Counted from the first letter of the stretch, positions 1 through 7,756 are shown. The stretch: DNA of 17,001 nt from Flavobacteriales bacterium (GCA_016763135.1 JAESUI010000131.1:1-17001), one strand, 5' to 3'. Notes: generated by a model not told the origin, from the letters alone. Made by a program: numbers and translations.

Positions 1-519
1 AATTGAGGATAGTTGATCTAATCCAAAATAATTGGTGAAAGGAGACTCCGCTGAACTAAGAATGTAATAGATTTCATTATTAAAATTTCGCTTGTAATAG
101 TTCGATAAGTTTTCATAAGTCTTGAATTCATTATTCTTAACAACTACTTTTTTAAGTAATTTTTCTGGTACTAACGCTACAAATTTTACCTGATTATAAG
201 CAGACATATCTTTTTCGATAATGGTATCTTGAGCTAAATAAAATGCCAATGTTTTTAATATTATTTCTTCCCTCGTTGTTCTTGATTTAATGTTTTCAAA
301 AAGGTTATCAAACTTTGTTTTAATGGCATAAAAGTCTCTACGCTCACTATTTTTTAATGAATATCCAGAGGCAAATCCTGTATAAAGTGTTGTAGTGGTA
401 ACGTAGTTGCTTTGTTTGTCATTCATAAATATCAGAATCATTGCCACAACAATAATTGGCATAATCAACAATATTTTGAAGTGATTTATTAATAATCGTA
501 TGAATGATAATAAGCTCAT
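1..519 (-). CDS. Wzz/GumC-like polysaccharide chain-length/export protein (N-terminal part)
   Basis: The reading frame is open from an ATG at 519 to the window edge (173 codons), so the C terminus is missing. Residues about 5-32 form one hydrophobic membrane segment rich in Leu, Ile, Val and Met. A periplasmic-looking stretch follows, containing YTGFASGYSL and many short helices. This layout is typical of the inner-membrane polysaccharide copolymerases (Wzz, GumC) that work with a sugar transferase and an outer-membrane channel during capsule or exopolysaccharide assembly. It starts 4 nt after the stop of the TolC-like gene and is the last visible gene of the 2800-to-1 operon. The family call rests on topology and context rather than a diagnostic motif. 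The tyrosine-kinase half found in some relatives cannot be judged because the gene is cut off. Confidence 0.62.
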   Translation of the reverse strand, partial: MSLLSFIRLLINHFKILLIMPIIVVAMILIFMNDKQSNYVTTTTLYTGFASGYSLKNSERRDFYAIKTKFDNLFENIKSRTTREEIILKTLAFYLAQDTIIEKDMSAYNQVKFVALVPEKLLKKVVVKNNEFKTYENLSNYYKRNFNNEIYYILSSAESPFTNYFGLDQLSSI

Positions 520-523
520 AGTT

Positions 524-1237
524 CTATCTTAATTTAATGCCTACAGTTTCTTCCAAAACTGCTATAGATACCCAATAATCTCGTTTTGATTCTTCGTAAA
601 AAATGTTCGATTTAATGTTTGCTTCGTGTATTCTAGTAAAATCAGCAAGAGTTATTGAATTGTTTTTGTATTCGATTTCAGCATAACTAAAATTCATATT
701 GGAAATGGTAACAGCATCATTTCTAATTTTCAATATTTTTTCATTTAATAATACCTCTGTGTATAGTTCAAGAATTAGCCTTCGTAAAGCTTTTTTGAGC
801 TCTTCTAAATTATTTTTTTCAATCTCTTGGTTTATTTTACTAATTGAAATGGCATTTTTTCTATTCAAAATGGTTGATAATGAAATCTTAAAAGACAATC
901 CGGTGTTATACCAATCTGAGGAAGTTTTTGTGTAAGTAGGAATTACAATTCCTTCAGTCTGAGCATTGTTTGTTCCTCTCGAGTAACTACTATTGAGTGA
1001 TAAGGAATTTAACCACGATTTTTTTTGAATGTTGGTGAGTATCTTTTTTTGATGAACTAACAGTTCCTGAGATTGTAGTAATGGTGAATTATTATACGCA
1101 GAATCTATAAGTGTTGCAAGAGGCGGCAACTTTATTGAAGTTGCTACTGTATCTATTTGTGCCACACAAAAAGTATTGCTTATCAGAAATAAGCCTACTA
1201 AAAAGCCTGAAATTTTATGTTGCTTGTAGTTAGTCAA
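524..1237 (-). CDS. TolC-family outer-membrane protein, single-repeat (half-length)
   Basis: The 237-aa product begins with a signal peptide (hydrophobic core GFLVGLFLIS, likely cleavage after CVAQ near residue 27). It then shows long amphipathic helices and short beta stretches typical of outer-membrane efflux proteins: the 'SPLLQSQELLVHQKK' helix, 'LSLNSSYSRG' and a final 'YWVSIAVLEETVGIKL' helix. Classical TolC has two such repeats and about 430-490 residues; this has one. The frame contains no ATG at all. The only plausible start is TTG at 1237, because an in-frame stop lies shortly upstream. It sits 17 nt after the sugar transferase and 4 nt before the Wzz-like gene, so a role in polysaccharide export is inferred. 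A truncated gene is possible, but the ORF ends cleanly and the next gene follows at once. Confidence 0.65.
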   Translation of the reverse strand: MTNYKQHKISGFLVGLFLISNTFCVAQIDTVATSIKLPPLATLIDSAYNNSPLLQSQELLVHQKKILTNIQKKSWLNSLSLNSSYSRGTNNAQTEGIVIPTYTKTSSDWYNTGLSFKISLSTILNRKNAISISKINQEIEKNNLEELKKALRRLILELYTEVLLNEKILKIRNDAVTISNMNFSYAEIEYKNNSITLADFTRIHEANIKSNIFYEESKRDYWVSIAVLEETVGIKLR

Positions 1238-1254
1238 GTTAATTTTTTTATTAG

Positions 1255-2412
1255 TTATACATTTTCGCTTTGTAACAAAGCAGGTATTGTTTTTAAAATC
1301 AATTTTATGTCATAAAAAAATGAGTGTTGTTTTGCATATTTATTGTCTAAGAGTTTTCTTTCTTCTTCACTCATTTCTCCCCCTCCTCGTTTTTCTACTT
1401 GCCATAATCCGGTTATTCCAGCAGGAGCCATAAAACGTTCAGCCCAATTATCAGAAGTAAGCAGTTCTGCTTCGTATAATGGCAATGGTCTATTGCCCAC
1501 AATAGACATATCTCCTTTTAACACATTAATGAGTTGAGGAAGTTCATCTATGCTTGTATTTCGAATAAATTTCCCCACATTAGTAACTCTGGGATCATCA
1601 CTAATTTTAATGAAGGTTCCTTCATCCTCTACTTTTTTTAATCTGAGGTAATGGTTTTCACAAATCTTTTTACCATCTACAAATAATATTGGCGAACAAA
1701 GTTGAGTTAATGAACAATCTGGACATTCCTTATCTATTTTCTGAGGTTCATTGCTTACATATTGATTCAAATTTTTAATGTCTTTTAGCTTTTCATCAGC
1801 ATTAATATGCATGGATCTGAACTTGTAGAAATTGAAAATCTGATAACCAGTTCCTACTCTTTTAGAAGCATAAAATAATGGACCTTTTGATTCTATTTTT
1901 ATGGCAATAATTGTTAAAAGAAGAACAGGGGAGATAAGAACTAATGCAACAATCGCTACTATGATGTCAAAAACTCGTTTAACGACACCAAGTTTATAAG
2001 CAGATTTAATCCTAGAGCTTCTTCTTTCTTTTTTACTCAAACTTCTATAGCTTATTAAAAATTCAAGCCTAGGTGAAAGGGTCTTTAGTTTAAATGGTTT
2101 TTCAATAACCTCGTCAATTCCGTTCTTTATAAAGTTAATCGCTTCTTTTTTGGTGAGTTTACCATTCAATAAAATAAAAACGATGTGATCAAATTTTTTG
2201 TTGGACCTCAGTAGTTTAAAAAGCTGGGAGGCTTCTATGCCTGATGTGGTATTCTCACAAAAAACAATGTGAGGTAAATAGGTAGCCTTGTGTAAAAAAT
2301 CATATGCTAATAATCCATTATTTTTTTGTTCAATTTTATCGATAAGATTACTATTGAATCCATAATCACTTTTAAAATTTTCATTATTTCCGATATATAG
2401 TATTGATCTCAT
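1255..2412 (-). CDS. Polyprenyl-phosphate sugar-1-phosphate transferase with N-terminal degenerate receiver domain
   Basis: The 385-aa protein has two parts. Residues 1-120 follow a response-regulator receiver: a beta-1 strand (ILYIG), PHIVFCENTTSGIEASQLFKLLR around 47-69, and a conserved KPF lysine at 105. The acidic pair is replaced by Asn-Asn (9-10) and the phospho-acceptor Asp by Glu53, so phosphorylation is unlikely. Residues about 140-385 are a Bac_transf (PF02397) domain of the WcaJ/PglC type. It has a hydrophobic re-entrant segment at 147-172, GPLFYASKRVG, NFYKFRSM, the Asp-Glu catalytic pair at 289-290 in SIDELPQL, and AGITGLWQV. This class moves a sugar phosphate onto undecaprenyl phosphate to start repeat-unit synthesis at the inner membrane. 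An insert at about 202-272 carries C230, C233, C239 and C251, possibly a metal-binding knuckle. The ATG lies 1 nt after the receiver gene upstream, indicating coupled expression. Confidence 0.9.
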   Translation of the reverse strand: MRSILYIGNNENFKSDYGFNSNLIDKIEQKNNGLLAYDFLHKATYLPHIVFCENTTSGIEASQLFKLLRSNKKFDHIVFILLNGKLTKKEAINFIKNGIDEVIEKPFKLKTLSPRLEFLISYRSLSKKERRSSRIKSAYKLGVVKRVFDIIVAIVALVLISPVLLLTIIAIKIESKGPLFYASKRVGTGYQIFNFYKFRSMHINADEKLKDIKNLNQYVSNEPQKIDKECPDCSLTQLCSPILFVDGKKICENHYLRLKKVEDEGTFIKISDDPRVTNVGKFIRNTSIDELPQLINVLKGDMSIVGNRPLPLYEAELLTSDNWAERFMAPAGITGLWQVEKRGGGEMSEEERKLLDNKYAKQHSFFYDIKLILKTIPALLQSENV

Positions 2413-2413
2413 T

Positions 2414-2800
2414 TTAAATAATCTTTTTTACACGTTTAAATAGGTTGGCAACTCTAATTCGTAATTCTTCAGGATTAAATGGCTTAACCATATAATCATC
2501 TGCTCCCTTTCGTAAGCAGTTAATGCGCTCACTACTGTTTTCATTAGCAGATAAAACAATTAAGGGGATATTATTAAAAAAATTACTTGCTCTAATATTC
2601 TTTAAAAAATCATATCCATTCATTTTAGGCATAGATAAATCAGAGATAATCATATCAGGAACATTTCCTTCCTGAAGATATAATAGTGCATCATATCCGT
2701 TTTCCTTTAACTTAATGCTATAATCCTTTTTTAAAAGATGATTCAATAACATTCTTATGCTTGAGTCATCATCTATTACTAATATTTTTTTATTTGCCAT
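2414..2800 (-). CDS. Stand-alone response-regulator receiver protein (CheY-like)
   Basis: The 128-aa product is a complete receiver domain and nothing else. The acidic pocket is D10-D11-D12, the phospho-acceptor D54 sits in IISDLSMPKMNG, the switch residue is S84 in IVLSAN, and the lysine is K106 in VKPF. There is no DNA-binding or enzymatic output domain, so it must act by protein contact, as CheY or Spo0F do. It is the first gene of the polysaccharide operon and its stop is 1 nt from the start of the receiver/sugar-transferase fusion. I infer that this active receiver may act on, or pair with, the degenerate receiver of that fusion. No histidine kinase is in the window. Confidence 0.93.
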   Translation of the reverse strand: MANKKILVIDDDSSIRMLLNHLLKKDYSIKLKENGYDALLYLQEGNVPDMIISDLSMPKMNGYDFLKNIRASNFFNNIPLIVLSANENSSERINCLRKGADDYMVKPFNPEELRIRVANLFKRVKKII

Positions 2801-2966
2801 CGTAATTTATTTTCGGATGGGTTATACAAATTGATGCCAATATAGTTAAGTGCCTGACATTTAGTAGGTAATGACATTAATTTGATGCTAATGTTTTACT
2901 CATTATTCTCATAAATAGAATGCTTTCTCATTTTTGGAATAAGAATAATCATGCAAGAGAGGCCAA

Positions 2967-2995
2967 TTGAAATGAAATAAAATATAGTATCTTTC
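2967..2995 (+). promoter_or_regulatory. Candidate Bacteroidota-type promoter for the 3035 receiver gene
   Basis: TTG at 2967-2969 is followed 18 nt later by TATCTTTC at 2988-2995, which matches the -7 consensus TAnnTTTG except for the last base. The predicted transcription start would fall near 3000, inside the inverted repeat described next and about 35 nt before the ATG. The match is inexact, so this is a candidate only. Confidence 0.4.
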
Positions 2996-3024
2996 GAGTA
3001 TCATATTATAAGATATACTCGAAA
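2992..3024. repeat. Perfect 10-bp inverted repeat overlapping promoter and leader
   Basis: The left arm TTTCGAGTAT (2992-3001) and right arm ATACTCGAAA (3015-3024) are exact reverse complements separated by 13 nt of AT-rich sequence. The repeat overlaps the proposed -7 element and ends 10 nt before the start codon of the receiver gene. It could be an operator for a dimeric regulator or a hairpin in the 5' leader that hides the start codon. It is not a terminator: no T run follows. Confidence 0.6.
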
Positions 3025-3034
3025 AGTAAAGCCT

Positions 3035-3409
3035 ATGAAAACGATATTGATTGTTGAAGACAGTAAAATTTTATCTGAAATAATTGCAGTGCAAGTGAAA
3101 CAAAAAATTGATTGTGAAACGCTTATATTCGAAAATGCGGATGGTGTTATGAAACAGATTCAAACACAAACTCCTGATTTAATAATTTTAGATTACAGGT
3201 TTAATGATACAGAACTTCAATACAACAATGGCTTAGATTTTTTAATTGAATTGAGAAAAAATTATACAATACCAGTTATCGTTTTTTCTGGACAAAATGA
3301 TAAGCAGAAGGCGGTAGAAATAATGAAAAGTGGAGCTAATGATTATATTAGTAAAGATGAAGATGATTTTATGGATGACTTATTGAAATCCATAAAAGAT
3401 CTTATCTAA
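3035..3409 (+). CDS. Stand-alone response-regulator receiver protein
   Basis: The 124-aa product is a single receiver domain. E8-D9 form the acidic pocket, D53 (LIILDYRF) is the predicted phospho-acceptor, S85 in VIVFSGQ is the switch residue, and K107 in ISKDEDD is the conserved lysine. The loop after D53 is longer than usual (about residues 54-66, FNDTELQYNNG), where most receivers have MPxMDG. There is no output domain. It is transcribed away from the polysaccharide operon and appears monocistronic; the next gene is on the opposite strand 16 nt later. Its partner kinase is unknown. Being the second output-less receiver beside the polysaccharide genes, it may belong to the same signalling path. 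Confidence 0.9.
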   Translation: MKTILIVEDSKILSEIIAVQVKQKIDCETLIFENADGVMKQIQTQTPDLIILDYRFNDTELQYNNGLDFLIELRKNYTIPVIVFSGQNDKQKAVEIMKSGANDYISKDEDDFMDDLLKSIKDLI

Positions 3410-3425
3410 GAACAATACAGTTTGG

Positions 3426-3614
3426 TTACATTGATCGATTATGAAATAGAGATAATTCGTCTAGTTCTTTATCCGATAAATAAATTATACCCAAGTATTT
3501 TCTAAATGCTTTATCTAAAATATTCAAGACTTTCATTTTTCTCTTTAAAGTCATATTAGAGTTTACAATTTCCTTTACTAACTCTTCTTTTAATTTTATA
3601 TCTGAATTTTTCAT
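3426..3614 (-). CDS. Small hypothetical protein (62 aa)
   Basis: From the ATG at 3614 the frame encodes a Lys/Glu/Leu-rich, largely helical, soluble protein (KLKEELVKEIVNSN..., LNILDKAFRKYLG, SDKELDELS). The frame stays open upstream to 3851, but that part is Ile/Phe/Cys-rich, lacks coding character and would overlap the signal-peptide end of the divergent T9SS gene, so I chose the internal start. No family is recognised. It converges with the receiver gene at 3409, with no terminator between them. Composition favours a real gene, but at this length it could be chance. Confidence 0.45.
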   Translation of the reverse strand: MKNSDIKLKEELVKEIVNSNMTLKRKMKVLNILDKAFRKYLGIIYLSDKELDELSLFHNRSM

Positions 3615-3856
3615 AATACAAATTTTAAGGTTCACTCTTATTGTACCAATTGATTTGCCAAGAGGCCTAACTTTCTGATAATCAGTAAAAAAACAAATTA
3701 GTATAAGCATAGTTTCTTTCCCATTATTGGAAATAAATTCCATAAAGTGAATTCCAAACAGAATTACAATCCATATAATATGCTGTATGTCAGATATATA
3801 AGTAATTGGGCACAAGAATGGAAATGAAGGTTGAAAATAACCTAAAACCAATTATT

Positions 3857-6385
3857 ATGAAAACGATCTCATTTCTATTTTTACTAATTATCATGAATGT
3901 TTCAATTTATGCTCAACCACCAATTACATATTTAGGAACATTTGGAAGTCTAGGCTATCCGGATTATCTAGAGCCAATTGGAGATACCGTTAGCCAAGGT
4001 TTTATCAATAGAATAGCAGCAGCAGTTCCGGAATATCAACCTGTTCCAGATTATCATCCAAGTTATTTAGATAATAACTATGGAGCAAACATAGATCTTT
4101 TTCAAAGTGCGGATGTATTTATTACTTATGTAGCCGAAGGTGCAGGGTATAAAAATGTTCTAGGGTTTTACACTTACACAACAGGTTTTACACCAACACT
4201 TACATCCCAAATAGATTCCATTATCATTATTTTTCCTAACGTTTCAAATAATGGAAGTGGTGGGTATTTAAATCCAGGAGACAAAGTGAATATTGGTCAT
4301 TTTAATGCAGGAACTTCAATTGGGTTTGTAGTTTTTGCCAATGGTTATAGTTCGGGGTCAAATACAGTAGGATATGGGCAGTGGCAACATTATTCTGATA
4401 AGATGTTAAATCCACCAAGCGATACAAGTTTAAAACAGCATACGATTGTTCTATATGATCAAATAACAGAAAAGTATGTTATCTGTTTTGAAGATATAAC
4501 TCGACCTGGAGGTGATAAGGATTTTAACGATGCCATTTTTTATTCTACAACCAACCCGCCTTCAGCTGCAATAACAACAAATGTACCCTCTCTGCCAATG
4601 GTATGGGAAGGTACGGTTGATACAACCTGGGAAAACACAGCTAATTGGAATCCTCAGCAATTGCCTGATTCAGCATCTACTGTTACAATTTCTGCAAGTG
4701 CTACACATTTCCCTTCAATAGACAATAGTTTGGTTGTTGATGAATTAATTATTGAACCTGGAGCAACTATTAATATAAATGGAGGCCATTGCATAAATGT
4801 AAGTGGAGATTACACCTCAAATAATCTAGTAAATGGAGAGGTAAAATTTGTAGGTAATGAAGATCAAAGTATTTATGGCGATGCAATTTTTACTGATTTA
4901 GTAGTAGAAAATGGAAATACAGTAAATGTTCAATCAGATATTATTATAACTGGAACGTTAGAATTAGTAGATGGAGATTTCGAAACAAATAACAATGAAG
5001 TAGTTATTGAATCGTCAAATTCGAATAATGGAATGCTATTAGAAACAAATGGAGATGTGAATGGAGAGATTACTTTTGAAAGATACATTCCAAATATTTC
5101 GGGTTATCACTATTTAACTTCTCCAGTTCAGAGTGCAACTTTAGCAGATCTAAATGATGATTTTACGTTACTTAGCCTAGGAGGGAATTTGAATTCTCTT
5201 CCTTTTCCAAACATATTTTATTATGATGAAACAGATACAACATCAAATAAACAAATCGGATGGTTGGTTCCTACTAGTTTAAATTCACCTATGGGCGTGG
5301 GAGTTGGCTTTGCAACAAACGTAAATATGGGGATAACTGTAGACGTAACAGGGGTGCCTAACAATGGCCCAATAAACATTCCGCTAACTTATACTCAATC
5401 AGCATATAACGATCATTGGTGTCCGAACGATGGCTGGAATTTAATTGGAAACCCTTACCCTTCAAATATCGGTTGGGATTTATTAGTATTAGACACCACT
5501 ATTGAAAATGGTATTTACTTGTGGAATCCACTCCTTAATCAATACAGTAGCTATATAAATGGAGTAGGAGTAAATGGTGGGTCATCACTAATTGCTCCCT
5601 TTCAAGGTTTTTTTGTTCGAGCAACCATAGCTACAACGCTGCCTTTAACTAATAGTATTAGAACTTCTGAAAGCAGTACTGATGTGTTTCAAAAAGGGAA
5701 TTCAAACCCTTTGTTAAAGGTTAAAATTATTCAGAATGGCAAATCAGATGAAACTGCCATATATACGAATGTGGACAATACCTATTCCTTTAATCAAAAT
5801 CAGGACGCCTATAAAATGCCTGGTAATGATCCTACTATTCCTCAAATTTCAACAATACATAGTAATATAAGATATTCTATCAATGGGATTCCCACTATTT
5901 CATCTGCAATAACAACAATCCCTGTAAATGTGATACCAAGTGTTACCGGAATTTATACCATAGAGGCAAGTGAGATTAGTAATTTTTCTCCAAGTGTCGA
6001 CATTTTACTTTATGATCAACTTCAAAGTACCTATACAAACTTAACCTATAATAATTACTCTTTTACAATGAATTCGGTTGATACTTCACAACGTTTTTTT
6101 ATTCACTTTCAAGAAATTATTACAGGAGAAGAAACGCTGAATAATGATGTTGACAACATCAATATATACGGATTTAACCATACTGTTTACATTAAAATAA
6201 AGGAAGAAGAACCTTTAATGGTTAACATATACAACTTATTGGGAAAAACGATTTACACTAAAAAATATAGCTCGTATTCTGGACTTATTAATATTTCTTT
6301 ACCAAACGTAAAAACTGGAATTTATATAGTTGAAACTAGTGTAAATGGAAAGCAACTAGTTAAAAAAGTAGTGTTGAGTAATTAG
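3857..6385 (+). CDS. T9SS-exported DUF4114-containing surface protein
   Basis: The chosen start (3857) gives an 842-aa protein opening with a clean signal peptide (MKTISFLFLLIIMNVSIYAQ). An upstream in-frame ATG at 3806 would place 17 polar residues ahead of it. Residues about 90-230 resemble DUF4114, ending in its hallmark FEDITRPGGDKDFNDAIF (about 211-228). Next come a W-G...W...NW module (about 249-265) common in Bacteroidota adhesins, Asn/Thr/Ile-rich beta-solenoid-like sequence, and a Y-H-Y-L-T-S-P-V module. The last 75 residues form a type A T9SS sorting domain (VNIYNLLGKTIYTKKY ... GIYIVETSVNGKQLVKKVVL). It should cross the outer membrane by the type IX system and be anchored or released. 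The ligand is unknown; adhesion or matrix binding fits the fold and the nearby polysaccharide genes. Confidence 0.88.
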   Translation: MKTISFLFLLIIMNVSIYAQPPITYLGTFGSLGYPDYLEPIGDTVSQGFINRIAAAVPEYQPVPDYHPSYLDNNYGANIDLFQSADVFITYVAEGAGYKNVLGFYTYTTGFTPTLTSQIDSIIIIFPNVSNNGSGGYLNPGDKVNIGHFNAGTSIGFVVFANGYSSGSNTVGYGQWQHYSDKMLNPPSDTSLKQHTIVLYDQITEKYVICFEDITRPGGDKDFNDAIFYSTTNPPSAAITTNVPSLPMVWEGTVDTTWENTANWNPQQLPDSASTVTISASATHFPSIDNSLVVDELIIEPGATININGGHCINVSGDYTSNNLVNGEVKFVGNEDQSIYGDAIFTDLVVENGNTVNVQSDIIITGTLELVDGDFETNNNEVVIESSNSNNGMLLETNGDVNGEITFERYIPNISGYHYLTSPVQSATLADLNDDFTLLSLGGNLNSLPFPNIFYYDETDTTSNKQIGWLVPTSLNSPMGVGVGFATNVNMGITVDVTGVPNNGPINIPLTYTQSAYNDHWCPNDGWNLIGNPYPSNIGWDLLVLDTTIENGIYLWNPLLNQYSSYINGVGVNGGSSLIAPFQGFFVRATIATTLPLTNSIRTSESSTDVFQKGNSNPLLKVKIIQNGKSDETAIYTNVDNTYSFNQNQDAYKMPGNDPTIPQISTIHSNIRYSINGIPTISSAITTIPVNVIPSVTGIYTIEASEISNFSPSVDILLYDQLQSTYTNLTYNNYSFTMNSVDTSQRFFIHFQEIITGEETLNNDVDNINIYGFNHTVYIKIKEEEPLMVNIYNLLGKTIYTKKYSSYSGLINISLPNVKTGIYIVETSVNGKQLVKKVVLSN

Positions 6386-6413
6386 TTTCTTTTGACTATA
6401 AGCAGTGTCGTAT

Positions 6414-6440
6414 AGCCCTTACAAGGATGTAAGGGTTTTT
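6414..6440 (+). terminator. Rho-independent terminator after the T9SS gene
   Basis: CCCTTACA (6416-6423) pairs perfectly with TGTAAGGG (6428-6435) around an AGGA loop. A-U and G-U pairs can extend the stem outward, and five T residues (6436-6440) follow. It lies 30 nt after the stop codon. Confidence 0.85.
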
Positions 6441-6455
6441 AAAGTGTTGTGGGCC

Positions 6456-6476
6456 AAGGTTCGAATTATCGAACTT
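6456..6476. repeat. Left copy of a 21-base near-palindromic repeat
   Basis: The element has arms GTTCGA and TCGAAC around a 4-base centre. It matches 16855-16875 at 20 of 21 positions, and weaker similarity continues 16 bases to the right (31 of 37 overall). It sits just past a terminator at the left edge of the stress-gene block. Confidence 0.6.
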
Positions 6477-6624
6477 ATTTGAAGAAGACATTCGGAACCT
6501 TAAATAACTCTTTTGCAGGGGGTGATAATTCTTCTATTCTCTGGATGTTCAACCTCTTTATTTTTTTGAGCATTTATCTTAACAGTTAGCATTAAGAAAA
6601 GTAACTGATTTATATTCAATGCAC

Positions 6625-6698
6625 CTTTTATCCAAGTACACGAGTAAATTGTGCTAAGCGTCTTCGTTTAATTGTCCTTTTTGTCCAAGTATTAACGA
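6625..6698 (+). promoter_or_regulatory. Two TCCAAGTA direct repeats upstream of operon A
   Basis: CTTTTATCCAAGTACACGA (6625-6643) and a longer relative with CTTTTTGTCCAAGTA (6677-6698) lie 53 nt apart, about five helical turns, upstream of the operon A promoter. Similar TCCAAT elements occur before operon B. Direct repeats of this kind are typical AraC-family targets, and an AraC-family gene lies between the two operons. The link is inferred. Confidence 0.45.
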
Positions 6699-6709
6699 AA
6701 ATAATTCAA

Positions 6710-6739
6710 TTGATTTCCTTTGAGGGGAATGTACTTTTG
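6710..6739 (+). promoter_or_regulatory. Bacteroidota-type promoter for operon A
   Basis: TTG (6710-6712), a 19-nt spacer and TACTTTTG (6732-6739) match the -33 and -7 (TAnnTTTG) elements. The start site would be near 6745, leaving a leader of about 15 nt before the ATG at 6761. Confidence 0.65.
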
Positions 6740-6760
6740 TCCTATAAATAATTAGAAAGT

Positions 6761-7168
6761 ATGATAAATTTAAAACCACCATTTAGTCGGAAATCAGCAA
6801 TAGCTAAAGTTCAAAATGCAGAAGATGCATGGAATGATAAAGACCCAGAAAATGTGTCGTTGGCGTACTCTATTAATTCTCATTGGAGAAATAGAAATCA
6901 ATTCTTTATAGGAAGACCTTCAATTGTGGACTTTTTGTCCAATAAATGGGAAAGAGAATTGCACTACAAATTGAAAAAGGAATTATGGTCGTTTTCAGAC
7001 AATAGAATTTCTGTTCGATTTGAATACGAATGGCAACATTCAGAGACAAAACAATGGTACAGAACCCATGGAAATGAACATTGGCAATTCGACAATGTAG
7101 GATTAATGGAAATACGTGACATGAGTGCAAATGATATTGAAATCACAGAAACAGAAAGAAGATTGTAA
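6761..7168 (+). CDS. DUF1348 family protein (NTF2-like fold)
   Basis: The 135-aa protein matches my recollection of the DUF1348 (PF07080) pattern along its length. It has a PPF.R..A..KVQ.AEDAWN opening, DPENVSLAYS, WRNR..F..GR..IV.FL..KWERELHYKLKKELW, then SVRFEYEWQ, the W-Y-R-T-H-G-N-E-H-W-Q-F motif, and a final ND.EI.E.ERR. Family members are small, soluble NTF2-fold proteins of about 140-150 aa with no established reaction. It is the first gene of operon A, 33 nt before the CMD gene, so a part in handling the same reactive substrate is inferred. An unrelated NTF2-like gene lies at 16165-16572. Confidence 0.88.
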   Translation: MINLKPPFSRKSAIAKVQNAEDAWNDKDPENVSLAYSINSHWRNRNQFFIGRPSIVDFLSNKWERELHYKLKKELWSFSDNRISVRFEYEWQHSETKQWYRTHGNEHWQFDNVGLMEIRDMSANDIEITETERRL

Positions 7169-7201
7169 TCAAATAATTATAAACAAATAAATAATAAAAT
7201 T

Positions 7202-7756
7202 ATGAAAACATTAAAAGCATTAACATCAGATCAAGTTGACGAATATACACAAGAAGTATTCGCGGCAATTAAACAAAAAGTAGGAATGGTTCCAAATCTT
7301 TATGCGGCTATGGGTAATTCGCCAGCTTTATTAAATGGATTTTTAGCCTTCTCAGAATCTTTATCAGGAGGTGCATTTAATGCTAAGGAAAGTGAAGCAA
7401 TTGCTTTAGCAGTATCAGAAGTTAACGGATGTGAATACTGTCTTTCAGCTCACAGTGCACTTGGTAAAATGGCCGGGTTTTCTGAGAAAGAACTAATTGA
7501 TATTAGAAAGGGAGTTATTGAAGACGAAAAATTAAATGCTTTGATTTCCTTGGCTACTGAGATTACTGAAAATAAAGGAAAGGCAAGTCAAGTGGCCATC
7601 GATAAATTTTTATCAGTAGGATATTCCCATCAAGAATTTGCTGAATTAATAGGGTTAGTATCTCTTAGAATTTTTACGAATTACATGTTTAGTAATGGTG
7701 ATTTTGAGATTGATTTTCCTAAAGCAGCAAGTTTAGAGGAATTAGAAATAGCATAA
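7202..7756 (+). CDS. Carboxymuconolactone decarboxylase family / AhpD-like alkylhydroperoxidase
   Basis: The 184-aa, all-helical protein carries the AhpD-type motif E73-x3-C77-x2-C80-x3-H84 (EVNGCEYCLSAH). In AhpD the two cysteines are the redox-active pair reducing peroxides, with the Glu and His as proton relay. The N-terminal region VGMVPNLYAAMGNSPALLNGFLAF is typical of the CMD-domain oxidoreductases. Thioredoxin, three genes downstream in the same operon, is a plausible electron donor. The substrate cannot be read from sequence. A shorter, degenerate relative lacking the CxxC opens operon B at 10320. Confidence 0.92.
   Translation: MKTLKALTSDQVDEYTQEVFAAIKQKVGMVPNLYAAMGNSPALLNGFLAFSESLSGGAFNAKESEAIALAVSEVNGCEYCLSAHSALGKMAGFSEKELIDIRKGVIEDEKLNALISLATEITENKGKASQVAIDKFLSVGYSHQEFAELIGLVSLRIFTNYMFSNGDFEIDFPKAASLEELEIA

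Larger units (their letters stand above)
2801..3034. promoter_or_regulatory. Divergent intergenic region between two receiver genes
   Basis: This 234-nt spacer separates the minus-strand polysaccharide operon from the plus-strand receiver gene, so it should carry promoters in both directions. I see the direct repeat TTGATGCCAAT (2831-2841) and TTGATGCTAAT (2882-2892), 51 nt apart, and a promoter with inverted repeat at the right end. I found no convincing TAnnTTTG box facing the minus-strand operon. Confidence 0.45.
6441..6709. other. Gene-free stretch with repeat copy and TCCAA elements
   Basis: No coding frame is credible here. It contains the left copy of the near-palindromic repeat found again at 16855 and two elements sharing TTTT(A/G)TCCAAGTA, at 6625-6643 and 6677-6698. 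The rest is AT-rich and unremarkable. Confidence 0.5.

Noticed and set aside
1343..1537. Plus-strand open frame opposite the sugar transferase
   Set aside because: It is antisense to the catalytic part of the transferase and shows no coding features of its own.
3615..3851. Upstream extension of the small minus-strand ORF (to a 141-aa protein)
   Set aside because: It is rich in Ile, Phe and Cys, without soluble-protein or signal-peptide logic, and would run to the start region of the divergent T9SS gene. An internal ATG at 3614 starts the part with coding character.
6906..7146. Minus-strand open frames opposite the DUF1348 gene
   Set aside because: The plus strand has a full-length family match; the antisense translations are Cys/Ser/His-rich and without motifs.
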